Assembly: GCF_000819565.1 (NCBI RefSeq)
Contig: NZ_CP004393.1
Location: 847,001 to 911,000, forward strand
From: Celeribacter indicus
GTDB taxonomy: Bacteria > Pseudomonadota > Alphaproteobacteria > Rhodobacterales > Rhodobacteraceae
Direction: 5' to 3'
Length of the DNA stretch: 64,000 bases
Shown one piece after another: positions 35,020 to 45,899 of this stretch; within the stretch, counting starts at the first letter, position 1; the number at the start of each line of letters is the position of its first letter. Position numbers and translations under genes: made by a program. The notes beneath the pieces were generated by a model. It saw only the letters and a program-made list of their open reading frames with translations, had not been told where the DNA came from and made no database searches.

Positions 35020-36008
35020 GCGTTGCGGACCTGCCGAAGATCGAGCTTCACATGCATATCGAGGGCGCGATGCCGCCCGCCTTTGCCCGTGGACTGGCGC
35101 AGGAGAAGAAGATCGACATTTCCGGCATCTTCGCCGGGGACGGATCCTACAGGTACCGCGATTTCCGCGATTTCCTGAGGGTCTACGAGGCGGCGACGCA
35201 GGTCTTGCAGACGCCGCAGGATTATTACCGCCTGACCCGCGCCGTGCTGGAGGAAAGCGCGGCCTCGAACGTCGTCTACACGGAGAGCTTCCTCGCCCCC
35301 GATTTCTGCGGGGGAGGAGACGTTACGGCGTGGCGCGACTATCTGGGCGCGATCGAACAGGCGGCCGCGGAGATGGAGCGCGAGGCGGGGATCGTGATGC
35401 GCGCGATCCCGACCGCGGTGCGCCACTTCGGCCCGGAACAGGCGAAGCGGACGGCGCGCTGCGCGCAGGAAACGGCGGGGCGGTTCGTGACCGGCTTCGG
35501 CATGGGCGGGGACGAGGCGATGGGGCGGCAGGGCGATTTCGCCTATGCCTTCGACATGGCGCGGGAGGCGGGGCTCCGGCTCACCAGCCACGCGGGCGAA
35601 TGGGGCGGGCCGGAGAGCGTGCGCGAGGCGATCCGCGACCTGCGCGTCGCGCGGATCGGCCACGGTGTGCGGGCGATCGAGGATCCGGCGCTCGTCGAGG
35701 AGATCGCGGAGGCGGGGATCGTGCTCGAGGTCTGTCCCGGTTCGAACGTGGCGCTGGGGGTCTGCCGGTCGCTGGCGCGGCATCCGATTGCCGATCTGCG
35801 CCGGCGCGGGGTGAAGGTCACGGTCTCGACCGACGACCCGCCCTTCTTCCACAGCACGATGCGCCGGGAATTCAACGACCTGTCGGAGGTCTTCGGCTGG
35901 GAGGCCGGGGATTTCGACGCCCTCAACGAGACCGCGCTGGAGGCGGCCTTTTGTGACGATGCGACCCGCGAGGCCGTCGCCAAGAAACTGGAGCGAGACG
36001 ATGCTTGA
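35016..36008 (+). CDS. add: adenosine deaminase
   Basis: Deaminates adenosine or deoxyadenosine to inosine. 330 residues with GTG start at 35016 giving [18 protein letters not shown]. Metal ligands HMH near residue 12-14, SHAGEW, and the terminal STDDPPFF pair of aspartates are present. Related enzymes in this group can act on adenine, so adenine deaminase is an alternative; gene context favours nucleoside salvage. It overlaps deoB by four and upp by eight bases. Confidence 0.9.
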   Translation: MSVADLPKIELHMHIEGAMPPAFARGLAQEKKIDISGIFAGDGSYRYRDFRDFLRVYEAATQVLQTPQDYYRLTRAVLEESAASNVVYTESFLAPDFCGGGDVTAWRDYLGAIEQAAAEMEREAGIVMRAIPTAVRHFGPEQAKRTARCAQETAGRFVTGFGMGGDEAMGRQGDFAYAFDMAREAGLRLTSHAGEWGGPESVREAIRDLRVARIGHGVRAIEDPALVEEIAEAGIVLEVCPGSNVALGVCRSLARHPIADLRRRGVKVTVSTDDPPFFHSTMRREFNDLSEVFGWEAGDFDALNETALEAAFCDDATREAVAKKLERDDA

Positions 36009-36633
36009 CCACCTCACCGTTGTGACTCATCCGCTGGTGCAGCACAAACTGACCATCATGCGCGACAAGGAGACCTCCACCGCGGTCTTCCGCCAGCTCC
36101 TGCGGGAGATTTCGCTGCTGCTCGCCTATGAGATCACCCGCGAACTCGACATGACGGAAAAGACCGTCGAGACGCCGATCCAGACCATGCAGGCGCCGAC
36201 GCTCGACGGCAAGAAACTCGCGCTGATCTCCATCCTGCGCGCCGGCAACGGGTTGCTCGACGGCATTCTCGAACTCGTGCCCTCGGCCCGCGTCGGTTTC
36301 GTCGGGCTCTATCGCGACGAGAAGACGCTCGAGCCGGTCGAATATTATTTCAAGGTGCCCGAGGACCTCGGCGACCGGCTGGTGATCGCGGTCGATCCGA
36401 TGCTCGCCACCGGCAATTCTTCCGTCGCGGCGCTTGACAGGCTCAAGCAGGCCGGGGCGAAGAATATCCGCTTTCTCTGTCTCCTGGCCGCTCCCGAAGG
36501 GGTGAAACGCATGGCCGAAGCCCATCCCGACGTCCCGATCGTCACAGCAGCAGTAGACGAAAAGCTCAACGAGCATGGATATATTGTTCCGGGGCTAGGG
36601 GATGCGGGTGACCGCCTGTTCGGCACAAAATAA
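36001..36633 (+). CDS. upp: uracil phosphoribosyltransferase
   Basis: Converts uracil and PRPP to UMP, completing recovery of bases released by DeoA. 210 residues. The PRPP-binding motif is [11 protein letters not shown] around residues 129-139. The start ATG (36001) lies inside the last codons of add. Last gene of the cdd-deoA-deoB-add-upp operon. Confidence 0.96.
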   Translation: MLDHLTVVTHPLVQHKLTIMRDKETSTAVFRQLLREISLLLAYEITRELDMTEKTVETPIQTMQAPTLDGKKLALISILRAGNGLLDGILELVPSARVGFVGLYRDEKTLEPVEYYFKVPEDLGDRLVIAVDPMLATGNSSVAALDRLKQAGAKNIRFLCLLAAPEGVKRMAEAHPDVPIVTAAVDEKLNEHGYIVPGLGDAGDRLFGTK

Positions 36634-36645
36634 CGGATTTTTCTC

Positions 36646-36674
36646 TTAACAGCGATTCGGTTCTGAGGTAGTCT
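36646..36674 (+). promoter_or_regulatory. candidate promoter of the SPOR-protein gene
   Basis: TTAACA (36646-36651), 17 bases, TAGTCT (36669-36674), about 30 bases before the ATG. It lies in a locally AT-rich stretch after upp. Confidence 0.45.
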
Positions 36675-36704
36675 CTTCGACAATTCCGTCTGTGGGGACA
36701 GTTC

Positions 36705-38168
36705 ATGCCGGCAACGAAGACGATATCCCTTGTGGCTCTCGTGGCGATGATGGGGCTGGCGGGCATCGGAGGGGCGGCGGCCCAGTCCTCGGACGAACCC
36801 GCCGAATTTCCGCCCGCCTCCTATACCGGTCTGCAATATGTCGACAGTCGGGGCTGTGCCTATGTGCGCACCGGGACAGGGGATGCGGTGCACTGGGTGC
36901 CGCGGGTGAGCCGTGACCGGCGGGTGCTCTGCGGCTTCAAGCCGACGCTCGTCGCGGGCGGGGAGGCGTTGCCGGTCATCCCCGATCCGGCTCCTGCGCC
37001 GCAGCCTGCGGCCCCCGTTTCCACTGTCGCCGATGCGTCCAGGACGGCACCGGAGCGTCCGGGCGGCACCCTTCGCGCCTCCGCCCCGGCGCCGCAGCCC
37101 GCCGCCCCGGCGGTCGCGACGCCCGCACCGCCACGCATCACGGCCGCTGCGGCGGCGCCGAGACCGGCGCTCCCTCCGCTCGAGACGCTGGCCGGGAAAA
37201 CCGTGGGCGAACGCGGCTGCGTCGCGCGGCTCGATGCCGGGCGGCTGGTGTGCGAGACGGAGGAGGTCCGATATATCCTGAAACGCCTGCCGGCGGGCGT
37301 CACGGTGCGCACTGCCGATGGCGGGCGGCTGACCACGACCGAGCCGACGCTCGTGCGTGTGGCGGTTGCGCAGGCGCCGGTCGTCGCGCCGCAGCCGGCG
37401 GCCGAACCCCTTGCCCTCGCGAGCGTGGAAGCCGCGGAGGCGCAATGCGCCGCGCTCGGGGCCGCGGCGGCGCAATACATGAACACGAACGGCCGCTACA
37501 AGGTCCGCTGCGGACCCCAGTCGGTCCACCCCTCCGCCTATATCCGGGCGCACAGCCCGGTGGAGGTCGGGCGCCTGTCGAGCGCTGGCCGGTACGTGTT
37601 GCCGAACCCGGTTCCCGTGACGGTGCCGGCGGGCTATTCGCCGGCCTGGGCAGATGGGCGCCTCAACCCCCATCGTGGACCGCGCACGGCCCATGGCGAT
37701 GCGGAACAGGCGCGGATCTGGTCGCAGACAACGCCGGCACACGATCTCTACCTGCCGCGCAAGCGCAGCTTCTTCGAATGGCTCTTCGGCCTTCCCGCAC
37801 GGCCGCGCACCACGCTTGTCTACGCCTCGACAGCCGAGGCGGGGGACGCCGCCACGCGCGTGTCCACGAAATCCGTTGCACCGATCCGCACGCCTCTCCA
37901 GGGGCAGACCGGGCTCGCGCAACCGAAGGCGGCGCCGGACGGCGTGCGCTACGTCCAGGCCGGCGCTTTTGCCGAGCCTGCCAATGCCGAGCGCACGATC
38001 GCGCGCCTTTCGGCCCTGGGCTTTCCGGTGTCCTCGCAGATGGTGCGGAGCGGCGGGAAACCCGTGAAGATTGTTCTGGCCGGTCCTTTCGCCCGGCCCG
38101 AGCAGACGCTGTCCGCCTTGGCGCAGGTCCGCGGGGCCGGCTACGGGGACGCATTCGCACGCAAGTAG
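36705..38168 (+). CDS. SPOR-domain exported protein
   Basis: 487 residues: a signal peptide (residues 1-26, ending GGAAAQ), a small Cys-containing region (GLQYVDSRGCAYVR), a long Pro/Ala-rich linker (about 88-150), a second Cys-containing segment (GERGCVARL) and a C-terminal SPOR domain (about 418-487, VRYVQAGAFAEPANAERTIARL...). SPOR domains bind denuded septal peptidoglycan, so a role in cell division or envelope maintenance is likely. Linker and central part are poorly conserved by eye. Own promoter and a shared bidirectional terminator. Confidence 0.82.
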   Translation: MPATKTISLVALVAMMGLAGIGGAAAQSSDEPAEFPPASYTGLQYVDSRGCAYVRTGTGDAVHWVPRVSRDRRVLCGFKPTLVAGGEALPVIPDPAPAPQPAAPVSTVADASRTAPERPGGTLRASAPAPQPAAPAVATPAPPRITAAAAAPRPALPPLETLAGKTVGERGCVARLDAGRLVCETEEVRYILKRLPAGVTVRTADGGRLTTTEPTLVRVAVAQAPVVAPQPAAEPLALASVEAAEAQCAALGAAAAQYMNTNGRYKVRCGPQSVHPSAYIRAHSPVEVGRLSSAGRYVLPNPVPVTVPAGYSPAWADGRLNPHRGPRTAHGDAEQARIWSQTTPAHDLYLPRKRSFFEWLFGLPARPRTTLVYASTAEAGDAATRVSTKSVAPIRTPLQGQTGLAQPKAAPDGVRYVQAGAFAEPANAERTIARLSALGFPVSSQMVRSGGKPVKIVLAGPFARPEQTLSALAQVRGAGYGDAFARK

Positions 38169-38193
38169 CGTTGAGTTAACGAGGCAGAACAAC

Positions 38194-38232
38194 AAAAAGA
38201 AACCCTCGCATCCGGCGGGGGATTTCTTTTTT
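38194..38232. terminator. bidirectional terminator
   Basis: AAAAAGAAACCCTCGC pairs with GCGGGGGATTTCTTTTT across a short loop, giving an A-rich and a T-rich flank. It separates the SPOR-protein gene from the converging gene ending at 38243. Confidence 0.8.
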
Positions 38233-38242
38233 CAGGGCAGGC

Positions 38243-39262
38243 TCAACCGCCGCAGATCCCCTGCAACGCCACCCAGTCGCCGTCAGACAGGACCGGGCGG
38301 GACGTCTCGATCCGCAGGCCGTCGGCCTCGATGAGCGCGAGGGTGGACTGGCCGGTGATGTCGCGTGCATAGGCATAGGGGGCGCTGTGCACCTCGGTGC
38401 GCGCGAAACGGGAGATCAGCGCATCGGTGTCCGGCGTCGCGAGCGGCGCGGTCAGAAGGCTTTCGGCATGGGCGTCGAGCACCTCGGGGGAGATATGTCC
38501 CGTGGTCAGGAGCCGCAGCGTGGCGAAGAGGCCCGCCTCCTGCAACAGCCGTTCGAGCGGGTCTTCCTCTGCGGCGCGCTGGATCTCCGCCAGGACATAG
38601 CCCGCCGTCACGTCCGGATCCTCGTGATCCTCGACCACGGCGCGGTTCAGCAGGACGATCCGGCCCGGCAGGTGCTGGCTCACCGCGACCCCGCTGCGCA
38701 ATACGACGATCTGGCCGCCGCCGCCGGTGAACAGCCGCGCGCGCAGCCGGTCGAGCGCGCGGGCGCCCTGTGCGGTCTCGCAACTCTCGCCCGACAGGCG
38801 CTTCATCCGCGCCAGCAGCCCGGCGCCGACCTCGGCGCGCGTCACCGCGGGGACGATGGTCACCGCCTGCCGGATCAGCGCGTCGGGCAGCCACAGGACG
38901 GCGAGCGCCACCAGGCCCGCCGCCACCGCGCCAAGCATCGCAGCGCGCAGGCGGCCGTGGCGCGGCCCGCCCCGGTCGATGGCCCGCCGGATCCGCGTGA
39001 TCGCGTCGATCATCAGATCGTCCTCGATCTCGATCTGCTCGTCGGTGTCGGGGGCGGGGCTGTAGATCGCGGGCAGTTCGCCGGCCGGACTGATCCGGCT
39101 CACCGCCGGGAGCGACCAATGGGTCAGCGCGCCGCCGTTCAGGTCGCTCAGCGTCAGCGTCGCCTCGCCCACCGAGACGATCACCTCGACGCGCTGGGTC
39201 TGCCCCTCCGGTCGCCAGAGCGCCGTGGCTTCGAGCCGTTCGAATTCGGTGAGCGCGATCAT
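38243..39262 (-). CDS. membrane protein with degenerate M48-like peptidase region
   Basis: 339 residues. An N-terminal cytoplasmic part (about 1-103), one hydrophobic segment (about 106-127, AAMLGAVAAGLVALAVLWLP), then a region resembling M48 peptidases: GRIVLLNRAVVEDHEDPDVTAGYVLAEIQRA (200-230). Where active M48 enzymes have HExxH, this has AEIQR (225-229), so both histidines are missing. The similarity is my reading by eye. If right, it is a pseudo-peptidase; otherwise it is simply unknown. Two cysteines (C161 and one near the C-terminus). Confidence 0.6.
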   Translation of the reverse strand: MIALTEFERLEATALWRPEGQTQRVEVIVSVGEATLTLSDLNGGALTHWSLPAVSRISPAGELPAIYSPAPDTDEQIEIEDDLMIDAITRIRRAIDRGGPRHGRLRAAMLGAVAAGLVALAVLWLPDALIRQAVTIVPAVTRAEVGAGLLARMKRLSGESCETAQGARALDRLRARLFTGGGGQIVVLRSGVAVSQHLPGRIVLLNRAVVEDHEDPDVTAGYVLAEIQRAAEEDPLERLLQEAGLFATLRLLTTGHISPEVLDAHAESLLTAPLATPDTDALISRFARTEVHSAPYAYARDITGQSTLALIEADGLRIETSRPVLSDGDWVALQGICGG

Positions 39263-39354
39263 GCGCGGGCTGCTCTTTTCTTGCCTGTCCGAAGGACAAT
39301 CTATCGCGGATTGCCGGGGGCGACAATCGCTGCGCGAGGGGGTAGGGTCGGGGC

Positions 39355-40020
39355 ATGATCATCTCCCACGGACGCCGCTACATCTTTGTCCATATTCCGA
39401 AAACCGGGGGCACCGCCCTGTCCGCGGCGCTCGAGGCGCGCGCGATGGCCGATGACATCCTGATCGGCGATACGCCGAAGGCGGTGAAGCGGCGGGGACG
39501 GGTCAAGGGATTGTCCGCCGCAGGGCGGTTGTGGAAGCATGCGCAGCTTCGCGACATCGAGGGGCTGGTGGCGCCGGAGGCATTCGGGGACTATTTCGTC
39601 TTCACCCTCGTGCGCAATCCATGGGACCGGACCGTGTCCTATTACCGCTGGCTGCGGGCGCAGAGCTGGGATCATCCGGCGGTGCGCCTCGCGAAGGCGA
39701 CCGCGTTCACCGATTTCCTGAACGCGCCGGAGACGCTGCGGGCGCTGTCGGTGCCCTACCGCGCCTATCTCAGCGACGGACGGGGGGCGGAGCGTGCCAC
39801 GCTCTATGCCCGGCTCGAGGCGCTGGAGGCGGATCTCGCCCCGCTCTGGACGCATCTCGGTTTCGACCTCTCGCCCGTCGAGGCGCGCAACCGATCCGAT
39901 CGGGAGGCCGATTTCCGCCGCTACTATTCCGACCGGGATGCGGAGACCGTGGCGCGGATCGCGGCCGAGGATATCGCGCGGTTCGGCTACGCCTTCGCGC
40001 CCTTCACGCCGGAGCGGTAG
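39355..40020 (+). CDS. sulfotransferase family protein
   Basis: 221 residues with a PAPS-binding fold: 5'-phosphosulfate loop HIPKTGGT (13-20) and 3'-phosphate motif LVRNPWDRTVSYY (about 85-97). This pattern matches the carbohydrate/glycolipid sulfotransferases common in roseobacters. It is a lone gene divergent from the membrane protein and ending before a terminator. Acceptor substrate unknown (exopolysaccharide or lipid are candidates). Confidence 0.85.
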   Translation: MIISHGRRYIFVHIPKTGGTALSAALEARAMADDILIGDTPKAVKRRGRVKGLSAAGRLWKHAQLRDIEGLVAPEAFGDYFVFTLVRNPWDRTVSYYRWLRAQSWDHPAVRLAKATAFTDFLNAPETLRALSVPYRAYLSDGRGAERATLYARLEALEADLAPLWTHLGFDLSPVEARNRSDREADFRRYYSDRDAETVARIAAEDIARFGYAFAPFTPER

Positions 40021-40038
40021 ACCGCCGCCGAACGAAAA

Positions 40039-40063
40039 GGCCCTCCCCCGGCAGGGGAGGGCC
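40039..40063. terminator. terminator between sulfotransferase and fad operon
   Basis: Perfect 10-bp stem GGCCCTCCCC/GGGGAGGGCC with a five-base loop. On the minus strand it is followed by TTTTCG, so it mainly ends the fad operon. Confidence 0.8.
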
Positions 40064-40088
40064 CGGAGCATGTCGCGCGCGAGCGCGA

Positions 40089-42296
40089 TCAGGCGGCCTT
40101 GCTGTCCACGCCCGTGCCGAAGCGGCCGTAGAAGGTCTCGCCACTGGCCGCCATCTCGCGCAGCAGTTTCGGGGTTTCGAACCGCGGGCCATGGGTGGCG
40201 GCGAGCTTGTCGCAGATATCCGCCGCCCGTGCCGCGCCCATGATGTCGAGCCAGCTGAACGGCCCGCCCGACCACGGGGCGAATCCCCAGCCGAGGATCG
40301 CGCCCACGTCGCCCTCGCGAATGTCGGTCAGAACGCCCTGTTCGAGCGCCCGCACCGCCTCGAGCACCTGTGCCATCATCAGGCGCTGCTGCACCTCGTC
40401 GAGTTCGGGTTGCACATCGGCGGTCGGGAATTCATCGGTGAAGCCGTGCCAGAGCCCCTGGCGCTTGCCCTTCCCGTCATAGTCGTAGAAGCCCTTTCCG
40501 GCCTTCTTGCCGAGCCGCCCCTTATCGGCCATCCAGAAGATCACCTCATCCACGGCGGTGTCGGGATAGTCGTCGCCCAGGGCCGCGCGCGTCGCCTTCG
40601 CAATCTTCACGCCGAGGTCGATGGAGGTCTCGTCGATGAGTTGCAGCGGGCCGAGCGGGAAGCCCAGAAGCTTCGCGCCATTCTCGATCAGCGGCAGCTC
40701 CACCCCTTCGGCGGCGAGGCGCACACCCTCGTTGATATAGGGAATGATGCAGCGGTTGGCGTAGAAGAAGCGCGCATCGTTCACAACGATCGGCGTCTTG
40801 CGGATCTGACGCACGTAGTCGAGCGCCTTCGCCACGGCGACATCGCCGGTTTTCCTGCCCTTGATGATTTCGACGAGGAGCATCTTGTCCACGGGGGAGA
40901 AGAAATGGATGCCGATGAACCGCTCCGGGCGCGCGGAGGCCTTCGCCAGCTCGGTGATCGGCAGGGTCGAGGTGTTGGAGGCGAAGATGCAGTCCTCGCC
41001 CACGATCGCCTCGACCTTCTGCATCATCTCGGCCTTCACGGCCATGTCCTCGAACACCGCTTCGACGATGAGATCGCAGCCCGCCAGCGCCGCGAGATCC
41101 GTCGTCGCGGTGATGCGCGAGAGCACCTCTTCCTTCTTCTCCGGCGTCACCTTCTTGCGGCTGATGCCCTTGTCGAGAATGCCCTCGGAATAGGATTTGC
41201 CCTTGTCCGCGGCCTCCTGCTTCTGGTCGATCAGCACGACCTCGATGCCCGCGTTGGCGGAGACATAGGCAATGCCCGCGCCCATCATGCCGGCGCCGAG
41301 CACGCCGACCTTCTTCACGGTCTGGTCCGCGACGTCAGGCCGGTTCGCCCCTTTCTCGAGCGCCTCCTTGTTGATGAAGAGCGAGCGGATCATCGCGGAG
41401 GAGGAGGGGTTCATCAGCACATGGGTGAACCAGCGCGCCTCGATCCTCAGCGCGGTGTCGAAGGGCACCATGGCGCCTTCGTAGACCGCGGAGAGCAGGG
41501 CCTTCGCCGCCGGATACACGCCTTGCGTGCTGCCGTTGACCATGGCGGAGGCGCCGACGAAGGTCATGAAACCCGCCGGATGATAGGGCGCGCCGCCAGG
41601 CATCTTCCAGCCCTTCTGGTCCCAGGGCTTCACGAGGTCGGCGTCCTTCGCGGTCAGAACCCACTCCTTCGCTTTCGCGAGAAGCGCCTCGGCGGGAACG
41701 ATCTCGTGGACGAGGCCCGCGCCCTTCGCCTGTGCCGGGTCCATCATCTTGCCCTCGAGCAGGATCGGGGCCGCCGCCATCGCGCCGAGGAGGCGCGAGA
41801 CGCGGGTGGTGCCGCCCATGCCGGGGAAGATGCCGACCTTGATCTCCGGCAGGCCGATCTTTGCCTTCGGCGTGTCGGCGGCGAAGATGCGGTGGCACGA
41901 GAGCGGCAGCTCCAGCCCGATGCCGAGCGCCGTGCCGGGCAGGGCGGCGGCCACGGGCTTGCCGCCCTTGCTGGTCTTCGGGTCCATCCCGGCGCGTTCG
42001 AGCTTGCGCAGGATCGCGTGCATGTTCATCAGCCCGTCGAAAAGACCCTTCGCCGGCTCGTCGCCCGCCGCGTCCTTCATCTTCGCGATGATGTTGAGAT
42101 CCATCCCGCCCGCAAAGCTGTCCTTGCCGGAGGTGATCACGATCCCCTTCACCGCCGCGTCGCCGAGCGCCTTGTCGATACAGGCGTCGAGTTCCGCGAT
42201 CCCCTCCATCGAGAGGACGTTCATCGACTTGTTCGGGATGTCCCAGGTGATCGTCGCGACGCCGTCCGCGTCCACGTCATAATGAAAATCGGTCAT
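40089..42296 (-). CDS. 3-hydroxyacyl-CoA dehydrogenase / enoyl-CoA hydratase (FadB/FadJ type)
   Basis: 735-residue multifunctional beta-oxidation enzyme. N-terminal crotonase domain (about 1-200, with ALPGTALGIGLELPLSCH), then the NAD-binding hydroxyacyl-CoA dehydrogenase fold (VGVLGAGMMGAGIAY, near residue 320) and two C-terminal helical domains. It forms the complex with the thiolase gene 15 bases upstream. GAGGACAGAGG precedes the ATG. Last gene of the leftward fatty-acid operon. Confidence 0.95.
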   Translation of the reverse strand: MTDFHYDVDADGVATITWDIPNKSMNVLSMEGIAELDACIDKALGDAAVKGIVITSGKDSFAGGMDLNIIAKMKDAAGDEPAKGLFDGLMNMHAILRKLERAGMDPKTSKGGKPVAAALPGTALGIGLELPLSCHRIFAADTPKAKIGLPEIKVGIFPGMGGTTRVSRLLGAMAAAPILLEGKMMDPAQAKGAGLVHEIVPAEALLAKAKEWVLTAKDADLVKPWDQKGWKMPGGAPYHPAGFMTFVGASAMVNGSTQGVYPAAKALLSAVYEGAMVPFDTALRIEARWFTHVLMNPSSSAMIRSLFINKEALEKGANRPDVADQTVKKVGVLGAGMMGAGIAYVSANAGIEVVLIDQKQEAADKGKSYSEGILDKGISRKKVTPEKKEEVLSRITATTDLAALAGCDLIVEAVFEDMAVKAEMMQKVEAIVGEDCIFASNTSTLPITELAKASARPERFIGIHFFSPVDKMLLVEIIKGRKTGDVAVAKALDYVRQIRKTPIVVNDARFFYANRCIIPYINEGVRLAAEGVELPLIENGAKLLGFPLGPLQLIDETSIDLGVKIAKATRAALGDDYPDTAVDEVIFWMADKGRLGKKAGKGFYDYDGKGKRQGLWHGFTDEFPTADVQPELDEVQQRLMMAQVLEAVRALEQGVLTDIREGDVGAILGWGFAPWSGGPFSWLDIMGAARAADICDKLAATHGPRFETPKLLREMAASGETFYGRFGTGVDSKAA

Positions 42297-42311
42297 GCCT
42301 CTGTCCTCCCC

Positions 42312-43523
<1,212 letters not shown>

Positions 43524-43650
43524 TCTCTCCTCCTCACGCCCGGCCTGCTGGGGTGCCGGGCAACAAATCATGGGGAAATGTGCGGCCGGGCAGGATGGCG
43601 CGGCGCGCTTTCCCCGTCCCGGTAGAGTTAGGGTGGCAGGCGGCGAATTT

Positions 43651-43728
43651 GAGTATTTCCAGCAGCAAAAAGCCCGGACTGCCGGAGCCGGATGGCGCAA
43701 TCGCGGCTTTTTGCTGCCTGAAATACTC
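43651..43728. repeat. paired GAGTATTT-family repeats forming a long hairpin
   Basis: GAGTATTTCCAGCAGCAAAA then AG (43651-43672) and its inverted near copy (43707-43728) flank 34 bases. The arms match at nearly every position and continue inward as GCC/GGC. It is the same family as the repeats at 14.4/14.6 kb. Position 54 bases after the small gene suggests a terminator or mRNA-stability hairpin. Confidence 0.7.
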
Positions 43729-43781
43729 ATGGCGCGCGGTCCGTTCCAGGACGGCCGTCCGGTTCTGGCGCGCGGTGCGGG

Positions 43782-43994
43782 TCATCGCTTCCTCGTCTCG
43801 AGTTCCGAATTGAACAGACGCAGCCGGTGCGTCAGCGTCTCCTCGTCCGTCACGGAAGAGAAATTCTCGAACAGGAAGGACAGCGCCTCTCCCTCGTCGA
43901 GCCCCGCCTCCCGCGAGAACTGTCTGAGCCGACGATAGCCGTCTTCGGTCATGGATACAGGAAAACGCCGCGTCATTCTGAACCGCTTCGGCAT
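43782..43994 (-). CDS. small ribbon-helix-helix-like protein
   Basis: 70 residues. The pattern RRFPVSM, a short strand, then helices TEDGYRRLRQFSREAG and DEGEALSFLFENFSS fits a ribbon-helix-helix (CopG/Arc-like) fold by eye. GGAGCG lies five bases upstream of the ATG. It sits inside the fatty-acid cluster, between the acyl-CoA dehydrogenase and the thiolase, on the same strand. No toxin partner is adjacent. It may be a regulator of the cluster, but this is inference. Confidence 0.55.
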   Translation of the reverse strand: MPKRFRMTRRFPVSMTEDGYRRLRQFSREAGLDEGEALSFLFENFSSVTDEETLTHRLRLFNSELETRKR

Positions 43995-44039
43995 GGTTAC
44001 GCTCCGTCATGTCCGGCCGCGCGGGGCCGCAAAGGGGAA

Positions 44040-44064
44040 GCCCCCGCCCGCGAGGGGCAGGGGC
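44040..44064 (-). terminator. terminator after the acyl-CoA dehydrogenase gene
   Basis: On the minus strand GCCCCTGCCC pairs with GGGCGGGGGC (one G-U pair, five-base loop), then TTCCCCTTT. Confidence 0.7.
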
Positions 44065-44087
44065 CGTCGTCTCGGGCCGGTCCGGGG

Positions 44088-45860
44088 CTAGAACGCCTCG
44101 ACCGGCAGCGCCATGACCGGATCGGCGCCGCTTTCGATCCGCTTCAGCAGCGTGCCCGTCATCGGCAGTTGCCGCGCCATGTAATAACGGGCGGTGGCGA
44201 GTTTCGCCTCGTGGAAGGCGCGTTCCCCGGTGCCGTTGGCGAGCGCGGCAAGCGAGACCTTGGCCATGCGCGCCCACATCAGGCCGAGGCAGACATAGCC
44301 GAACAGGTGCATGAAATCATAGGAGCCCGACAGCGCCGCGTTCGGGGTTTTCATCCCGTGCTGCATGAAGAACATGCCCGCCGATTGCAGGTCCTTCGAG
44401 GCGGTCTTGAGCGGATCGGTGAACGCCGCCATCTCGCCTTCGCCATTCTCCTTGCAGAAGGATTTCACCATCTCGAAGAAGGCCATGACATGCTTGCCGC
44501 CGTCCTGCGCCAGCTTGCGGCCGACGAGGTCGAGCGCCTGCACCCCGTTCGCGCCTTCGTAGATCTGGGTGATCCGGGCGTCGCGGACGAACTGGGACAT
44601 GCCCCATTCCTCGATATAGCCATGTCCGCCGAAGACCTGCTGTGCGTTCACCGTCGCCTCGAAGCCCTTGTCGGTGAGGAAGCCCTTCAGCACCGGCGTC
44701 ATCAGCGAGATGAGGCCTTCGGCCTCGGCGTCGCCGGCGCGGTGGCTCTGGTCGATGAGCTGCGCGCCCCAGAGCATGAAGGCGCGCGCGCCCTCGATGA
44801 AGCTCTTCTGGTCCATCAGGTTGCGGCGGATGTCGGGGTGCACGATGATCGGATCGGCCGGCCCGTCGGGGTTTTCGGCCCCGGTCACCGCACGGCCCTG
44901 GAGCCGTTCCTTCGCATAGGCGACCGCGTTCTGGTAGGCGGCTTCGGCCTGGGCGAGGCCCTGCATGCCGACGCCGAGCCGTGCCTCGTTCATCATCGTG
45001 AACATCGCGCGCATTCCCTTGTGCTCGGCGCCCAGGAGGTAGCCGGTCGCCTCGTCGTAGTTCATCACGCAGGTCGCGTTGCCGTGGATGCCCATCTTCT
45101 CCTCGAGCGAACCGACGGAGACGCCGTTGCGCGCGCCGAGGGAGCCGTCCTCGTTCACCATGAATTTCGGCACGATGAAGAGCGACACGCCCTTGATCCC
45201 CTCGGGTCCGCCCGCGATCCGCGCGAGCACGAGGTGGATCACGTTCTCGCTCAGGTCGTGATCGCCCGCGGAGATGAAGATCTTCTGGCCGGAAATCCTG
45301 TAGCTGCCGTCCGCCTGCGGCTCCGCCTTCGTGCGCATGAGGCCGAGATCGGTGCCGGAATGCGGTTCGGTAAGGTTCATCGTGCCGGTCCAGTCGCAGG
45401 AGACCATCCTGGGCAGGTAGGTCGCCTTCTGCTGGTCGGTGCCGTGGACGAGGATCGCGGAGGCCGCGCCATGGGTGAGCCCCTGGTACATGGTGAAGGC
45501 CTGGCCCGCGGCGGAGAACATCTCGCCCACCGCGGTGCCCATGAGGTAGGGCATGCCCTGGCCGCCGAAGTCCTCCGGCATGTCGAGGCCGGGCCAGCCG
45601 CCCTCCTTCACCTGTTCGAACGCCTCCCGGAAGCCCTTCGGCGTGGAGACGACGCCGTTTTGCAGCGTGCAGCCCTCCTTGTCGCCCACGGGGTTGAGCG
45701 GCGCGATCACCTCGGCGGCGAGCTGTCCGGCGGCCTCGAGAATGGCCTCGGTGAACTCGGGTTCGAGGTCGGAATAGCCCGGAATGTCGGACCCGGACAC
45801 GTTCAGCACCTCGTGCAGAACGTATTGGATGTCTTTGGTCGGTGCCGTGTAGCTCGGCAT
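44088..45860 (-). CDS. acyl-CoA dehydrogenase (DmdC-like subfamily)
   Basis: FAD enzyme that introduces the 2,3 double bond into acyl-CoA. 590 residues, about 200 longer than short- and medium-chain forms. Motifs include [57 protein letters not shown] with the predicted catalytic Glu in YEGANG, and an extra C-terminal helical domain. This length and pattern match the subfamily that includes DmdC, the methylmercaptopropionyl-CoA dehydrogenase of roseobacters. Context with fad genes favours a fatty acyl-CoA substrate, and I cannot tell them apart. Confidence 0.9.
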   Translation of the reverse strand: MPSYTAPTKDIQYVLHEVLNVSGSDIPGYSDLEPEFTEAILEAAGQLAAEVIAPLNPVGDKEGCTLQNGVVSTPKGFREAFEQVKEGGWPGLDMPEDFGGQGMPYLMGTAVGEMFSAAGQAFTMYQGLTHGAASAILVHGTDQQKATYLPRMVSCDWTGTMNLTEPHSGTDLGLMRTKAEPQADGSYRISGQKIFISAGDHDLSENVIHLVLARIAGGPEGIKGVSLFIVPKFMVNEDGSLGARNGVSVGSLEEKMGIHGNATCVMNYDEATGYLLGAEHKGMRAMFTMMNEARLGVGMQGLAQAEAAYQNAVAYAKERLQGRAVTGAENPDGPADPIIVHPDIRRNLMDQKSFIEGARAFMLWGAQLIDQSHRAGDAEAEGLISLMTPVLKGFLTDKGFEATVNAQQVFGGHGYIEEWGMSQFVRDARITQIYEGANGVQALDLVGRKLAQDGGKHVMAFFEMVKSFCKENGEGEMAAFTDPLKTASKDLQSAGMFFMQHGMKTPNAALSGSYDFMHLFGYVCLGLMWARMAKVSLAALANGTGERAFHEAKLATARYYMARQLPMTGTLLKRIESGADPVMALPVEAF

Positions 45861-45899
45861 GGCGTCTCTCCCTTTGCTGTCTCGCGCGGGGAAAGAGGG

